DNA of 64,000 nt from Puniceicoccus vermicola (GTDB taxonomy: Bacteria > Verrucomicrobiota > Verrucomicrobiia > Opitutales > Puniceicoccaceae): assembly GCF_014230055.1 (NCBI RefSeq), contig NZ_JACHVA010000080.1, positions 60,113 through 124,112 of the forward strand. Reading direction: 5' to 3'. A program made the translations under genes and the position numbers. The notes below the pieces were generated by a model. It was not told the origin of the DNA. It searched no databases and saw nothing but the letters and a program-made list of their open reading frames with translations. Positions 30,201 to 39,100 of the stretch are shown here, piece by piece (the first letter of the stretch is position 1; each line of letters begins with the position of its first letter).

Positions 30201-33200
30201 CTATACGGTTACCAACACCGGAGAGATGCCGTTGGTTCGCCTTCGTGTAACCGACGACGTTCTCGGCCTCGTCGACATCATTGATGGACCATTGGAGCCG
30301 GGCGACAGCGTCACGGTGACAAAGACCTCTGGTGCTCTTTCCGACGGAGTCGTTAACATCGGGAAAGTGGTGGGGCATCCTGCCGACCCTTCCGGAAACG
30401 AAATCCCGGGAGCGCCTGCAGTTGAATCCGATGATCCGGCGACGGTTTCGGTTCTGGCTTCGATTGGCGATTACGTCTGGTATGACATAAACCTGAACGG
30501 CGTTCAGGATTCCGGCGAAAGTCCCGTCCCTGGCACCAAGGTCACTCTCTATGATGCGGCTGGGGATCCGATTGCGACGAAGACGACCAATGCGAATGGT
30601 CGCTACCTCTTCACGGGTCTTATGCCCGGGGATTACTCCCTCGGTTTTGATCCCCCGGCGGACTACGTGATCAGCGGGAAAGATCTCGGAGGCAACGACG
30701 CGAAGGATAGCGACGTCGACCAGGAGACCGGTCGCACGGTTGTCACGACGCTGGTGGCGAGCGAGCAGGATCGTAGCTGGGATGCCGGGCTTTGGAAGCC
30801 GTCTTCGCTCGGCGACTACGTCTGGATCGATCTTGATGCCGACGGAATTCAGGACGGTTCGGAATCCGGCATCGGAGGCATTACCGTCAATCTTCTCGAC
30901 GGCTCGGGGAATCCGGTTCTCGTAGGCGGGAACCCCGTGACGACGACGACTGCCGGAGACGGATCTTATGAATTTGAGGGTCTGATTCCCGGAACCTACG
31001 GGGTCCAGTTTGTCCTCCCGACCGATTACATCTTCTCACCGCAGGATGCGGACGCCAACGGGATCAACGGAACCGATAACTCGGACGCCGACGAGACCAC
31101 AGGCTTGACCGCAACTGTCGTTCTTGGAAACGGCGAACACAACCCTCGGCTCGATGCGGGATTGATTCCGGCTAACCCGGAGATCGCCCTCACCAAGAGC
31201 GTCACTCCGACGGAATACAGCGTTGACGGCGAAGTTCTTACCTACGCCTTCATTGTCGAGAATACCGGAAATGTTCCGCTGATTGACGTGACTGTCAGCG
31301 ATCCTCTGCTCACGGTGAGTGGTGGTCCGATCAACCTTGCTGTCGGCGAAATCGATTCGACGACCTTCACTGGTTCCTACGCTGTGGGCCTCGGAGATCT
31401 GAATGCCGGAAGTCGCCCGAACACGGCTTCGGTTTCGGCAAAAGATCCACGGACGGATGAAGTGGTCACGGATACGAGCAGTGCGGTGGCAACTGCCCTC
31501 CAGCTCCCCTCGATCACGGTTACAAAGACCGGGACCTACGTTTCGACCGCAGGGGACTGCAATCCGCTTGGCTTGGCTGGCGAGTTCAATGCCTTGATCT
31601 TCGGAGATCTGAACGCATCTGGCGGAGATACGGACGGACGCTTGGCAGTCGGCGGAAACGGAACCTTTAGCGCCGGATACAGCGTAGGCTTTCCGATCAA
31701 AGGATACCCGATTCCCACCTACTATGGAGGAACCGAGGACATGTTCATTGTCGCTGGCAATCTTTCCGACGGAAACTTTGGGGTGAATGGCAACGTCGTT
31801 CACGGTGGCGTTCGCACCGGACCGGTTCGGGTGATGATCAACGGGAATCTGACTCGCCAAGTGGTTCCAGTGACTTTTGACGGAGACGGAAACGTCCCCG
31901 GCAACGGTGGCGGGATTTCCTTTGCAGACCTTCGGGATGAAATGGAAGTTCGCTCGGCACTTCTTGGTGCTTTCGAGGAGAGGGGAGTTGTTGATGTTTC
32001 CGAAACCACTGGAGGTTCGGGCGTGGTCGGTCTCTCGCTCGTCGGCGACGATCCCGAGTTGAACATTTTCCATATCCCCGCCGACCAGATCAGTCTCTCG
32101 TCCGCGGCGATCGATATTACCGTGCCGGATGGTTCGACCGTTCTCGTTAACGTCTATGGGGATGCGGTTTCGATCCACAATGTCGGCATGACTCTTCATG
32201 GCGCGGATGTTCGGGATGTTCTTTTCAACTTGGTGGATGCCACCTCGGTTTCCACCAGTGGCTTTGCTTGGCTGGGTTCAGTCCTCGCAACCTACGCAGA
32301 TGGGGAATTTGTCGGGGGATCGATTGACGGGATCGCTATTTTCGGAGGAAACGTAATCACCTCTGGGGGATTCGAGTTTCACAACTTCCCCTTCAACGGC
32401 GGAATCTGCACGGAGATCGTCTACGAGTTCACGGTCGCCAATACCGGCAACGTGACCGTGACCGACATTCAGATCGACGATCCGGTTGTTGATGTCGAAG
32501 GCGGCCCCATCTCGCTTGATCCAGGTGAAAGCGATTCGACCACCTTCACCGCGCGCTATCGCCTGAAAGCGTCCGATGTGATCAACGGATCTTTCACCAA
32601 TACGGCGACTGCCAGTGGGCTTCCTCCATTCGGTGCACGGGTTACGGCTTCGGATTCGGATACCCAGACCTTCACCATCCCGGGAATCGGTTCGGGAGGC
32701 ACCGCAGGTAGCGGAGGCGCTCCATCGGCTGGTTCGGGAGGGACTCCGGGAACACCGACCGATACCGCTTCGAACGGCGAGAAGCCTGACCTTCAGGTGA
32801 ACTCGGTGACTTTGACTCCGAAACCATCCGCCGTGGGTGATACCTTCACCGCAGTCGTGGAAGTGGAAAACCTTGGTCTTTGGAAGGCCGAAGGCGCTGT
32901 CCTGCGATTCTGGAGTAACGAATCCGGATGGGTCAGTGTGGGTGAGCCCGGTGAAGCGGAAGTTCACCTCGGCACCATGGAAGTCGACGAAGTGCGCACG
33001 GTGACTGTAGATGGATTCACCACTCCAAATGCTGCGGGTACCTATCACCTGCGCGCTTTCGTGGATGCGGAAGGTACTGTTGAGGAGCAGTCGGAAGGCA
33101 ATAACCAGCTGACCGGAACCTACACCATCTTTGACGAAGCTTCGACCAATCCACCCGCGTGGATGAAGCCCGACTTTGTCGTTCAGTCCGTGGAGCTCGA

Positions 33201-33735
33201 TCCGAGCCCAACGGTGACTTCGGCTGAGTTTGATGTGGTCGTTCGGATTTTGAATCAGGGCCATATTGCTGGCAACGCCGGGACAGTCGAGTTCTGGGCT
33301 TCGGCACCTTCCTATGGTGACCTATCGGCTTCGCCCGACGAGACCACCTCGGCCGGGTCGATCAATCCGGGCGAAGTCGTGGAGCTGACCTTCCCCGGAC
33401 TCCGCGCGCCGGATGATCAGGGAACCTATCATGTCCGTGTCGTCGTTGACGCAGACGATCAAACGGACGAATACAGCACGGGCAATAATCAGGGTGGGGC
33501 GACCTACACTGTATTCCCACTCCGAGCCGAAATCGAAGTGCATCCCGAAGGAATGCAGATCTCCTGGAACAGTGCCGTAGGGTACACCTACTACGTCGAA
33601 CGTTCGACTAGCCTGACCGGTGGGTTTACGGATATCTCTGGACCGATCAATGCCACTCCATCCGAGAATGTATTCGTCGATGATGAGGTGCCAGCAGGCG
33701 GGGTAGTCTTCTACCGCGTTTGGGGCGAACGCTGA
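27214..33735 (+). CDS. giant secreted multidomain protein (DUF11, SdrD-B, choice-of-anchor A, CARDB)
   Basis: A 2173-residue exported protein, probably a cell-surface or matrix adhesin. Signal peptide MFQKPISFLLLSAVSLALGL, cleavage near LRA-DV. Domains in order: about five DUF11-type beta-sandwiches (28-830; typical VENTGNVPIRDAEILDILP); SdrD-B collagen-binding-type domain near 829-950 (YGDRVWLDVNRDGIQDAGE); DUF11; two more SdrD-B domains from about 1082 and 1198; DUF11 (1325-1430); a choice-of-anchor A domain (about 1447-1727) set inside another DUF11; a Gly/Ser linker (GSGGTAGSGGAP); two CARDB domains near 1857 and 1984; and a C-terminal module ending VVFYRVWGER. No sortase or PEP-CTERM tail is visible. 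It is flanked by an AT-rich leader and a long hairpin, and has no partner genes. Confidence 0.93.
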   Translation: MFQKPISFLLLSAVSLALGLSLRADVEVFKSIKGDLTQVEAGEPFTYQLQYRAASTTTDFFNTTLTDVLPEGLEFISFVGTVHVDSYDFDESSRTLTVQFVDPLPAGSTGELELKTRFTPGETLDGAVAVNKATIDADNSPADTSSPVLIKATASNQASLEKTLLGSSIPLDQDVTYRVRLNNQDTTGGLDLSGVSMVDELPAGVVFVDASGSGVYSAIDSTVTWTLGDVDAGKTISRTVTVRYPATEFAVDDDVENRVSARVTPLGGAEESLEDSVIHTIELPKSNLFFSKSVNSRFVYEGKDASKTWNFKLENKGNVPENSVVVTDMIPDHIELDKIRVPRLSGTPSDLQDQVSVFYQTNLNASWTGFPDNPYDGVSSQWVGVGELGLAPNEYVTGVRWEFGTIPVGYSTSDFSIRGTVMSTNRSGVPLAVGFDAVNSATVEYEDFEGPKSSSSDASIPVKSVRPVVKLTKSSSPSTVNDGGSTTYTLALENRTEAAEALQSPVIADLLDDKLVYVPGSWSVVEKPAGAPDPVFEEIPNYNGSGRTLLRWSWTGAADYDLPINEKIRIAFDVEIPRGTIFGNIQNRVTLIDWGNSEIDTYNGVGSTPDSDDLDGDGDTAEKILFRGQNTNVRGRASMESVKWVKGQLDNGWSKYPNSGFTVPGGQADYRLIVENTGNVPIRDAEILDILPVVGDTGVIDLNARDTQWIAALAGPVVAPPGVTVYYSRTENPERPKYVDGVVGPIPAEWSATPPATLVEARSLLFVFNGVTIQPGESFELTWPMRAPVGTPTDGPIAWNSFGYLGTRVDNNSQLLASEPIKVGISVEPDNNASYGDRVWLDVNRDGIQDAGEIGLNGIRVSLYEDNGVGLIGDGVRDPSVDRFVGFTITSDDYEGNPGYYLFPDLDRGNYYAVFDIPDGYGVSPSHEGGDDAVDSDVDEATGFTPITDLAAAEVDRTWDLGLWLPPSSVSIVKVAGDAADGDDLWVLPGTPVTYSYTVTNTGEMPLVRLRVTDDVLGLVDIIDGPLEPGDSVTVTKTSGALSDGVVNIGKVVGHPADPSGNEIPGAPAVESDDPATVSVLASIGDYVWYDINLNGVQDSGESPVPGTKVTLYDAAGDPIATKTTNANGRYLFTGLMPGDYSLGFDPPADYVISGKDLGGNDAKDSDVDQETGRTVVTTLVASEQDRSWDAGLWKPSSLGDYVWIDLDADGIQDGSESGIGGITVNLLDGSGNPVLVGGNPVTTTTAGDGSYEFEGLIPGTYGVQFVLPTDYIFSPQDADANGINGTDNSDADETTGLTATVVLGNGEHNPRLDAGLIPANPEIALTKSVTPTEYSVDGEVLTYAFIVENTGNVPLIDVTVSDPLLTVSGGPINLAVGEIDSTTFTGSYAVGLGDLNAGSRPNTASVSAKDPRTDEVVTDTSSAVATALQLPSITVTKTGTYVSTAGDCNPLGLAGEFNALIFGDLNASGGDTDGRLAVGGNGTFSAGYSVGFPIKGYPIPTYYGGTEDMFIVAGNLSDGNFGVNGNVVHGGVRTGPVRVMINGNLTRQVVPVTFDGDGNVPGNGGGISFADLRDEMEVRSALLGAFEERGVVDVSETTGGSGVVGLSLVGDDPELNIFHIPADQISLSSAAIDITVPDGSTVLVNVYGDAVSIHNVGMTLHGADVRDVLFNLVDATSVSTSGFAWLGSVLATYADGEFVGGSIDGIAIFGGNVITSGGFEFHNFPFNGGICTEIVYEFTVANTGNVTVTDIQIDDPVVDVEGGPISLDPGESDSTTFTARYRLKASDVINGSFTNTATASGLPPFGARVTASDSDTQTFTIPGIGSGGTAGSGGAPSAGSGGTPGTPTDTASNGEKPDLQVNSVTLTPKPSAVGDTFTAVVEVENLGLWKAEGAVLRFWSNESGWVSVGEPGEAEVHLGTMEVDEVRTVTVDGFTTPNAAGTYHLRAFVDAEGTVEEQSEGNNQLTGTYTIFDEASTNPPAWMKPDFVVQSVELDPSPTVTSAEFDVVVRILNQGHIAGNAGTVEFWASAPSYGDLSASPDETTSAGSINPGEVVELTFPGLRAPDDQGTYHVRVVVDADDQTDEYSTGNNQGGATYTVFPLRAEIEVHPEGMQISWNSAVGYTYYVERSTSLTGGFTDISGPINATPSENVFVDDEVPAGGVVFYRVWGER

Positions 33736-33760
33736 GAAAGCTCTGAGGAGAAAGAGACTG

Positions 33761-33790
33761 GCGAGGGGCAGAGAGCTTTCTGCCTCTCGC
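33761..33790 (+). terminator. long hairpin after the giant gene, possible terminator
   Basis: GCGAGGGGCAGA / TCTGCCTCTCGC arms (one G-U-type mismatch) with a six-base loop, 26 bases past the stop. A U-run is lacking, so it may be Rho-dependent or an mRNA-stabilising hairpin rather than a true intrinsic terminator. Confidence 0.4.
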
Positions 33791-33920
33791 CGCAGGAACG
33801 GGATCCGAGCGGAGGCACCTCCTTCCTTCTGGGGGCTTGTCTCGGCTGGAGGGTCGGGATTAACTGGTAAGGTAATTTTATCCATTACCTCTCACCCTTC
33901 TCCAGTTTCCCCTCTTTCTC

Positions 33921-35749
33921 ATGAGTGATGTTCCTACCCCTTCTTCAGATTCTGCGGCCAGCCCTCTGAGCCGTCGCAATTTCCTCTCTTTCATTGGCAA
34001 GGCTACGGCGGGCGCCTCGCTATTGTTTTCCGGTTCAAGGCTCTCGGGGGCGGCGGCGAAAGGAGCGTCTGGAAATGGAATTCCAATCGCGGGGAAGTCG
34101 GCTTGGCCGAGCCTGGCCGAATGGAGTCAGCTGGAGAAAGAGGTGAATGGCCGCCTCATTCGCCCGCAGCTCGCTTGGGCCCCGGTGCGCCCCGCGAGGT
34201 TTTTGAGAAGCTGAAGAATCCTTTCTATCACGAAGAGAATCCCGGTGCGACTCAGTCGACCGGTTGGTTGGATGCCTGGGATTCAGTGGCGAGTCCCTAT
34301 GCGGTGGCTGTGGAGGCTCCGGAGGACGTTGCTGCTGCCGTTCGATTTGCCAGAAAGAAGCGTGTCCGGCTAGTGGTGAAGGGCACGGGACACGACTATC
34401 TGGGGCGAAGCTGTGCGCCCGATTCCTTGCTGGTCTGGACTCATCGGATGCGGAAAGTGACGGTTCACGACGATTTTGTTCCTGAGGGTGCTCCGGAGGA
34501 TGCAAAGCCTCTCCCAGCGATGACGGTCGAAGCGGGAGCTCGCTGGTTGGAGGCCTATACTGCGGCGACAGCGGCCGGTCGCTATGTACAGGGAGGTGGC
34601 TGCACGAGCGTTGGGGCTTGCGGTGGATTCACCTTCGGCAGCGGATACGGTAGTTTTTCCAAACGCTATGGCACGGGATCGGGCGGGATATTGGAGGTTG
34701 AGGTTGTCACCGCCGATGGCTCGATTGTTCGGGCCAATCCTTATCAGAATGAAGATCTCTTCTATGCGTTGCGGGGCGGAGGAGGCGGCACCTTTGGCAT
34801 CGCAACAAAGGTGACACTGCTTACCCATCCGATCCCCAGCACGTTGGGAGTCGTGACGGGATCCATTCAAGCGAAGAGCGATTCTGCCTATCGGGAGTTG
34901 ATCGAAGCCTTCTTGCGGCTGTATCCGAAGACTCTCGACAATCCTCATTGGGGCGAGAGTGTTCATTTTGGTTCGGATAACCAGTTCGGGTTCCGCTTAA
35001 CCTTCCTCGATCTGTCCGAAGAGGAGGGAATGGCCGCCCTCGAGCCTTTTCTTAAGCCATTGAGGGATCGATCGGATGATTTTGACGTGAAGCCGGAGGT
35101 GCAGTTTCTTCCGTTTCGCGACCTTTGGAATCCGGACTATTGGGAACGGGCCAATCCAGACTTCATCATCCATGACCCGCGCCCGAAGGCGCCGCCGAGC
35201 CAGTTCTGGTGGGCCGGGAATCAAGGCGAGGTCTCGATGTTCTGGGACACCTACAAATCCCGGTGGATCCCCACTCAGCTTCTTCGCGAGGATCCTGCGG
35301 CGGCGGCCGATGCTTTCTTCGCGGCCTCTCGCCATGCCGGTTTTGTCTTCCAGTTGAACAAGGGGCTTTCCGGAGAGCATCCGGAGGCGGCAATGCGGGA
35401 CCGGGAAACGGCGGTGCACCCTCAGGTCTTCGGGGCTGCTGCTCTGGTCATCATGGCGTCCGGTCAACAGTACCGCTATCCCGACGTGGTGGGAAAGGAG
35501 CCGGATGAGAAAAGAGCTCGCAAGGATGCGGATTCATTGAAGAGGGCGATGGGAGAGTTGGCCAAGGTGACTCCGGGAGCCGGTTCATATTCAACCGAGT
35601 CGGACTACTTCCTTGAGAATTGGCAGGAAGCTCAGTGGGGACCGAATTATCCGCGATTGCTGGAAATCAAGAAACAGGTGGATCCGGGAAATCTCTTTCG
35701 CGTCCACCATGGTGTCGGGAGTGAAGAATTGCCGATTCGCTTTGCCTGA
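33921..35749 (+). pseudogene. TAT-exported BBE-type FAD-linked oxidase, frameshifted
   Basis: Secreted flavoprotein oxidase of the PCMH/berberine-bridge family, split across two reading frames. The first frame (33921-34214) has a twin-arginine signal (LSRRNFLSFIGKATAGASLL) and an N-terminal piece, and stops at 34214. The rest (PREVFEKLKNPFYHEENPGA onward, to 35749) is in the -1 frame. Homology to the family resumes without loss, so one base is missing near 34177-34198, in C-rich sequence. The FAD domain has GTGHDYLG and a GGGCTSVGACGGFTFGSGYG segment; the His in GTGH and the Cys in GGCTSVG fit bicovalent FAD attachment. The C-terminal NYPRLLEIKKQVDPGNLF is the BBE motif. It is either a sequencing indel or a genuine pseudogene. 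Confidence 0.85.
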
Positions 35750-35907
35750 GAGGCGCGTGCGGATTCTTAAGCCTTTGAGGAAAAGGGGGGAGCGACTATC
35801 CACCTCTACTAATCGTAGCTGACTCCCGCGGGAATTCTCCGATGCGCTGTGTATAATCGTGCGTTTTCCGATGGCCTTCGTCCTCCTTCTTCTCTTTTCC
35901 CTGTACG

Positions 35908-36645
35908 ATGACTGCCGACTCTCAATCCTCTGATCGAACTGCCAGGCGCAGCTGGACCTATGGCTTTTTTGTCTGGGCGATTCTCCTCTGTGCGGGGATT
36001 TGGGGATTCACTGAGATCGCTGAATACGCGATGGGAGGTGATTCGCACGCGATTGATCGTAAGATTCTATTGTCGATGCGGTCTTCCGCAGATGCCTCGG
36101 ATCCGGCGGGCCCCGAGTGGCTGGAAGAACTGGGGCGGGATTTCACTGCGCTCGGGGGGACGGGCGTGCTCACTTTGGTAACCTTCGCCGTCACCGGCTA
36201 TCTCGTGCTCATTGGAAAAAAGAGGGTCGCGGGGTTTTTGATTCTCTCGGTGGTCTTGGGGCTGGTCATGAGTTCATTGCTCAAAGGCGGTTTTGATCGC
36301 CCCCGTCCGGATCTCGTTCCCCATGGTTCGCACACCTACACCTCCAGTTTCCCCAGCGGACATTCGATGATGGCGGCGGTTTGCTATCTCACGCTGGCGA
36401 GTTTGCTTTGTGCGGTCCATACAGAGAGACGGATCAAGATGTATCTCCTCTCGATCGCGTTTCTCCTCACGATCTTGATTGGGGTCAGCCGTGTCTATCT
36501 CGGGGTTCACTGGCCAACGGATGTCGTGGCGGGCTGGTTGGCGGGAGCGCTTTGGGCCTTTACGGCTTGGCGAATTGCCCGGTGGTTTCAAAGCCGTCGT
36601 CAGTTGGAGCCTCCCTCAAGTTCAGACGGACCTCCTTCCGAATAA
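35908..36645 (+). CDS. PAP2-family membrane phosphatase
   Basis: Type-2 phosphatidic acid phosphatase-like integral membrane enzyme (245 residues), dephosphorylating lipid phosphates such as undecaprenyl diphosphate or phosphatidylglycerol phosphate. The three-part active site is intact: KGGFDRPRPDLVPHG (KxxxxRPRP), SFPSGHSMMAA (PSGH) and SRVYLGVHWPTDVVAGW (SRxxxxxHxxxD). Six membrane segments are recognisable (GFFVWAILLCAGIWGF; LTLVTFAVTGYLVLIG; FLILSVVLGLVMSSLL; AVCYLTLASLLC; YLLSIAFLLTILIGV; LAGALWAFTAW). The ATG at 35908 is preceded by 158 bases without a gene. Specific substrate cannot be deduced. Convergent with the MFS gene. Confidence 0.93.
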   Translation: MTADSQSSDRTARRSWTYGFFVWAILLCAGIWGFTEIAEYAMGGDSHAIDRKILLSMRSSADASDPAGPEWLEELGRDFTALGGTGVLTLVTFAVTGYLVLIGKKRVAGFLILSVVLGLVMSSLLKGGFDRPRPDLVPHGSHTYTSSFPSGHSMMAAVCYLTLASLLCAVHTERRIKMYLLSIAFLLTILIGVSRVYLGVHWPTDVVAGWLAGALWAFTAWRIARWFQSRRQLEPPSSSDGPPSE

Positions 36646-36664
36646 TTTTTTGCAGGTGGGCTAG

Positions 36665-36683
36665 ACCAGGTGTCCCTGGTTTT
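36665..36683 (+). terminator. weak intrinsic terminator after the PAP2 gene
   Basis: ACCAGG / CCTGGT six-base-pair stem (36665-36670 and 36675-36680) with loop TGTC and a short T-run (36680-36683), located between convergent genes. Its weakness keeps confidence low. Confidence 0.35.
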
Positions 36684-36726
36684 CGATGAGGAAGCCGGGT
36701 GGACTGTCCTCATCCAGCAGGAACAA

Positions 36727-37992
36727 TCAGGGCCGGGACTCAGCCGTATCTCCCTTTGTCTGATGCGAGAGAAGAGGTGGTTCATGTCGGGCTAAGACGA
36801 TCATCCCGACTACTGCCGAACCGACGATGATGATGAGAGCGCCAATCGCGGCGTCAAAGCCTCCGAAAACGTCACTCAGCCATCCGGTGAGTAAGGGGGA
36901 GACAATCCCCGAAGCGGAGAAAAAGGTGACGAGGATCCCCGTTGCTGAGCCAGCCTGTCGTGGGAATAGATCTGAGCAGATGGAGTAGTAGGGGGCGTTG
37001 GGCATCATGGCGAAGCCAATGGCGAGGGAGAGGCAAATGAGGGCAGAGTTTGCTGAAGGGGCCAGGATCAGGGCCGCGAAAAACAGGACGGCAATGGTCT
37101 GGCAGATCCAGATCAGATGAACGCGGGACGCTCTGACGCTTCCGGTTCGCATCATGATCCGGTCCGATATCCATCCGGCAACGGGCATGAGGGTCAGGGC
37201 GAGGGCCCAGGGGAGGACGGAAAACCAGCCGACTTTGGTCACATCCATTTCGTAAGTCTGTCCCAGGTAGCCCGGTAGCCAAGTCACCCCGAAGAAGAGA
37301 ACATAGCCAAAAGCGAAAAAGGACCAGCTGGTGGCCAGTAGCGTGGGATTCCGGAGGAGGTCCCGCCACCGGGGAGCCGGGGCGTCGGCGTCGGTCTTCT
37401 GATGAATGATTTCCCGCGGCGCATTTCGGTAAAACGCCAGCCAGCAAATTCCCAAAATGATTCCGGCAATGCCCAGCACGATGAAGGATGATCTCCACCC
37501 AATGGATTGAATTAGATTGGAGAGCAAAGGCCCACCGATCAGGAGGGCGAGTGGAACGCCGAGAAGGCAAAGAGAGATCTGACGGCTGAGTTTTTTAGGG
37601 TCCATCCAGTCGGCCATGGCCCGATCCATCGCGGGAAAGTTGACCCCTTCGCCCAACCCCATGAAATACCGAAGTCCGATAAAAATCAGGAGGGTGGGGG
37701 CAAATCCCTGAAAAATCATCGTGGCCGACCAAGCCAGCACCGCGACGGTCCAGACCAGGCGGACATTGGACTTGTCCAGAATCCAGCCCGAGACGCCGTT
37801 GATCGACAGAGTCCCCAGCGCAAACGCCGACATGAGAAAGCCGAACTCCGTGTTGTTGATCCCAAACTCCTTTTGAATCGGGGAGACGGAAAAGGAGATC
37901 ACGACCCGATCGAGGTAGTTTAATAGCCCGAGGAGGAAGCAGAGCGTAATGACGGTGGCGCGCGACCTTGCGAGGGTGATGGAAGAATTCAT
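36727..37992 (-). CDS. MFS transporter of the anion:cation symporter group
   Basis: Twelve-helix major facilitator carrier, 421 residues. Features of the ACS subgroup (ExuT/GudP/D-galactonate-type) are FLLGLLNYLDRVVISFSVSP in helix 1, the loop GWILDKSNVRLVW (motif A variant), FMGLGEGVNFPAMDRAMADW in helix 4-5 and RYFMGLGEG. These carriers usually import sugar acids, sialic acid or phosphonates with protons. The ATG at 37992 is followed by normal hydrophobic helices and no extra domains. Downstream of the cyo operon by 170 bases but in the same direction; no shared function is evident, so substrate is unknown. Confidence 0.9.
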   Translation of the reverse strand: MNSSITLARSRATVITLCFLLGLLNYLDRVVISFSVSPIQKEFGINNTEFGFLMSAFALGTLSINGVSGWILDKSNVRLVWTVAVLAWSATMIFQGFAPTLLIFIGLRYFMGLGEGVNFPAMDRAMADWMDPKKLSRQISLCLLGVPLALLIGGPLLSNLIQSIGWRSSFIVLGIAGIILGICWLAFYRNAPREIIHQKTDADAPAPRWRDLLRNPTLLATSWSFFAFGYVLFFGVTWLPGYLGQTYEMDVTKVGWFSVLPWALALTLMPVAGWISDRIMMRTGSVRASRVHLIWICQTIAVLFFAALILAPSANSALICLSLAIGFAMMPNAPYYSICSDLFPRQAGSATGILVTFFSASGIVSPLLTGWLSDVFGGFDAAIGALIIIVGSAVVGMIVLARHEPPLLSHQTKGDTAESRP

Positions 37993-38165
37993 TTGGATTC
38001 TGTGCCAAATGCAATGGCGTCCATGGGATCGGGGTGTTTTTTGCGTTCGAGGAGGAGGGGATGAGCTTGGTCGAAAAGACCGGCGAGCAGGCGTCTGGAG
38101 AGAGTTGCGATTTGGACGAGGATGGTCTGGAAGACGCTCTCTCGGTCAGTCTCCCGGAAGGCTTC

Positions 38166-38456
38166 CTACATCCGGGAATAGAGGCTCCCGAGCACCCAGA
38201 CCGATCCTCCGATCATGATCAAAAGAATAAAGCCGGTGAAGAGAACGAGTTGAAGATCTTCCTTCTGTTGTCCCTTGAAGCTGAGGTGGAGGAAGAACCG
38301 GAGGTGGACGATTAATTGGAGAATCGCGCAAATGACCAGGGTGACATAGGAAGCGATTCCTCCGACGGTTGCGACCAGGGTGAAGGGGACGATCGTCAGG
38401 ATTGTCGCGAGGACGAAGCCGATCAGATAGTGGCGAAATTCACTTGTGCGTTCCAT
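38166..38456 (-). CDS. cyoD: cytochrome bo3 quinol oxidase subunit IV
   Basis: 96-residue membrane subunit with three helices: HYLIGFVLATILTIVPFTLV, YVTLVICAILQLIVHLRFFL and VLFTGFILLIMIGGSVWVLG. The LVHLRFFLHL motif and length match CyoD, an assembly and stability subunit without redox cofactors. Its ATG overlaps the cyoC stop by one base (TGATG), so it is translationally coupled. It is the last gene of the leftward cyoABCD operon; no terminator is obvious before the MFS gene. Confidence 0.92.
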   Translation of the reverse strand: MERTSEFRHYLIGFVLATILTIVPFTLVATVGGIASYVTLVICAILQLIVHLRFFLHLSFKGQQKEDLQLVLFTGFILLIMIGGSVWVLGSLYSRM

Positions 38457-39100
38457 CAGAGCAACCCTCCCAAGAAGACGAAGCTAAAGATTGCGATCCA
38501 GACAATATCGAGGAAGTGCCAAAAAACCGCCCAGCGAAGAATCGTCAGCTTCCATGCCTGATTGACTCCCTGTGCCAAGATCCCTGCGACGATCACCAAG
38601 CACCAAAGGATGCCGGAGGTGACGTGCACCCCATGGAGCCCGACGAGAGACCAGAGTGAGGAGAGATAGCCACTCCGGGTCGGAGGTCCTCCCTTGGCCG
38701 CCATGTCGATAAAGTCGGAAACCTCACGATAGAGAAAACCGCACCCGAGAAGAACCGTTAGGAGCAACCAGAAGACCAACTGTTTGCGGGGAAAGACTCG
38801 ATCGGCGTGTTCCTGCTTCAAGCAGAGGACGGCCATTCCGCTGGTCAGGCTGGAGAGGAGGAGGAAGGCGGTCTGCCAGGCGACGCTGCCCAGATCGAAG
38901 AGTTCTTTCGGCCCAGGGCCACCGGCGAGGGCCGTCGTGCTGGAGGCGAAGACGGCAAAGAACATTCCGAAGGTGACGAGGTCACTCATCATGAAGACCC
39001 AGAAACCGAAGACGGAGGTTTCCGCTTCGAGGTGGTCTTCCCCATGCTCCTCACCCAGATTGAGTCCGGGATGCAGCGATTCTTCTGTCGTGGTACTCAT
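38456..39100 (-). CDS. cyoC: cytochrome bo3 quinol oxidase subunit III
   Basis: 214-residue inner membrane subunit of heme-copper oxidases with five helices, as in CyoC-type subunit III (two fewer than mitochondrial COX3). Recognisable are GFWVFMMSDLVTFGMFFAVF, LLSSLTSGMAVLCLKQEH, LLLTVLLGCGFLYREV and WSLVGLHGVHVTSGILWCLV, the last carrying the family HGxHVxxG motif. It overlaps cyoB by four bases and shares a base with cyoD. Located in the leftward cyoABCD operon. The family assignment is firm. Confidence 0.94.
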   Translation of the reverse strand: MSTTTEESLHPGLNLGEEHGEDHLEAETSVFGFWVFMMSDLVTFGMFFAVFASSTTALAGGPGPKELFDLGSVAWQTAFLLLSSLTSGMAVLCLKQEHADRVFPRKQLVFWLLLTVLLGCGFLYREVSDFIDMAAKGGPPTRSGYLSSLWSLVGLHGVHVTSGILWCLVIVAGILAQGVNQAWKLTILRWAVFWHFLDIVWIAIFSFVFLGGLL

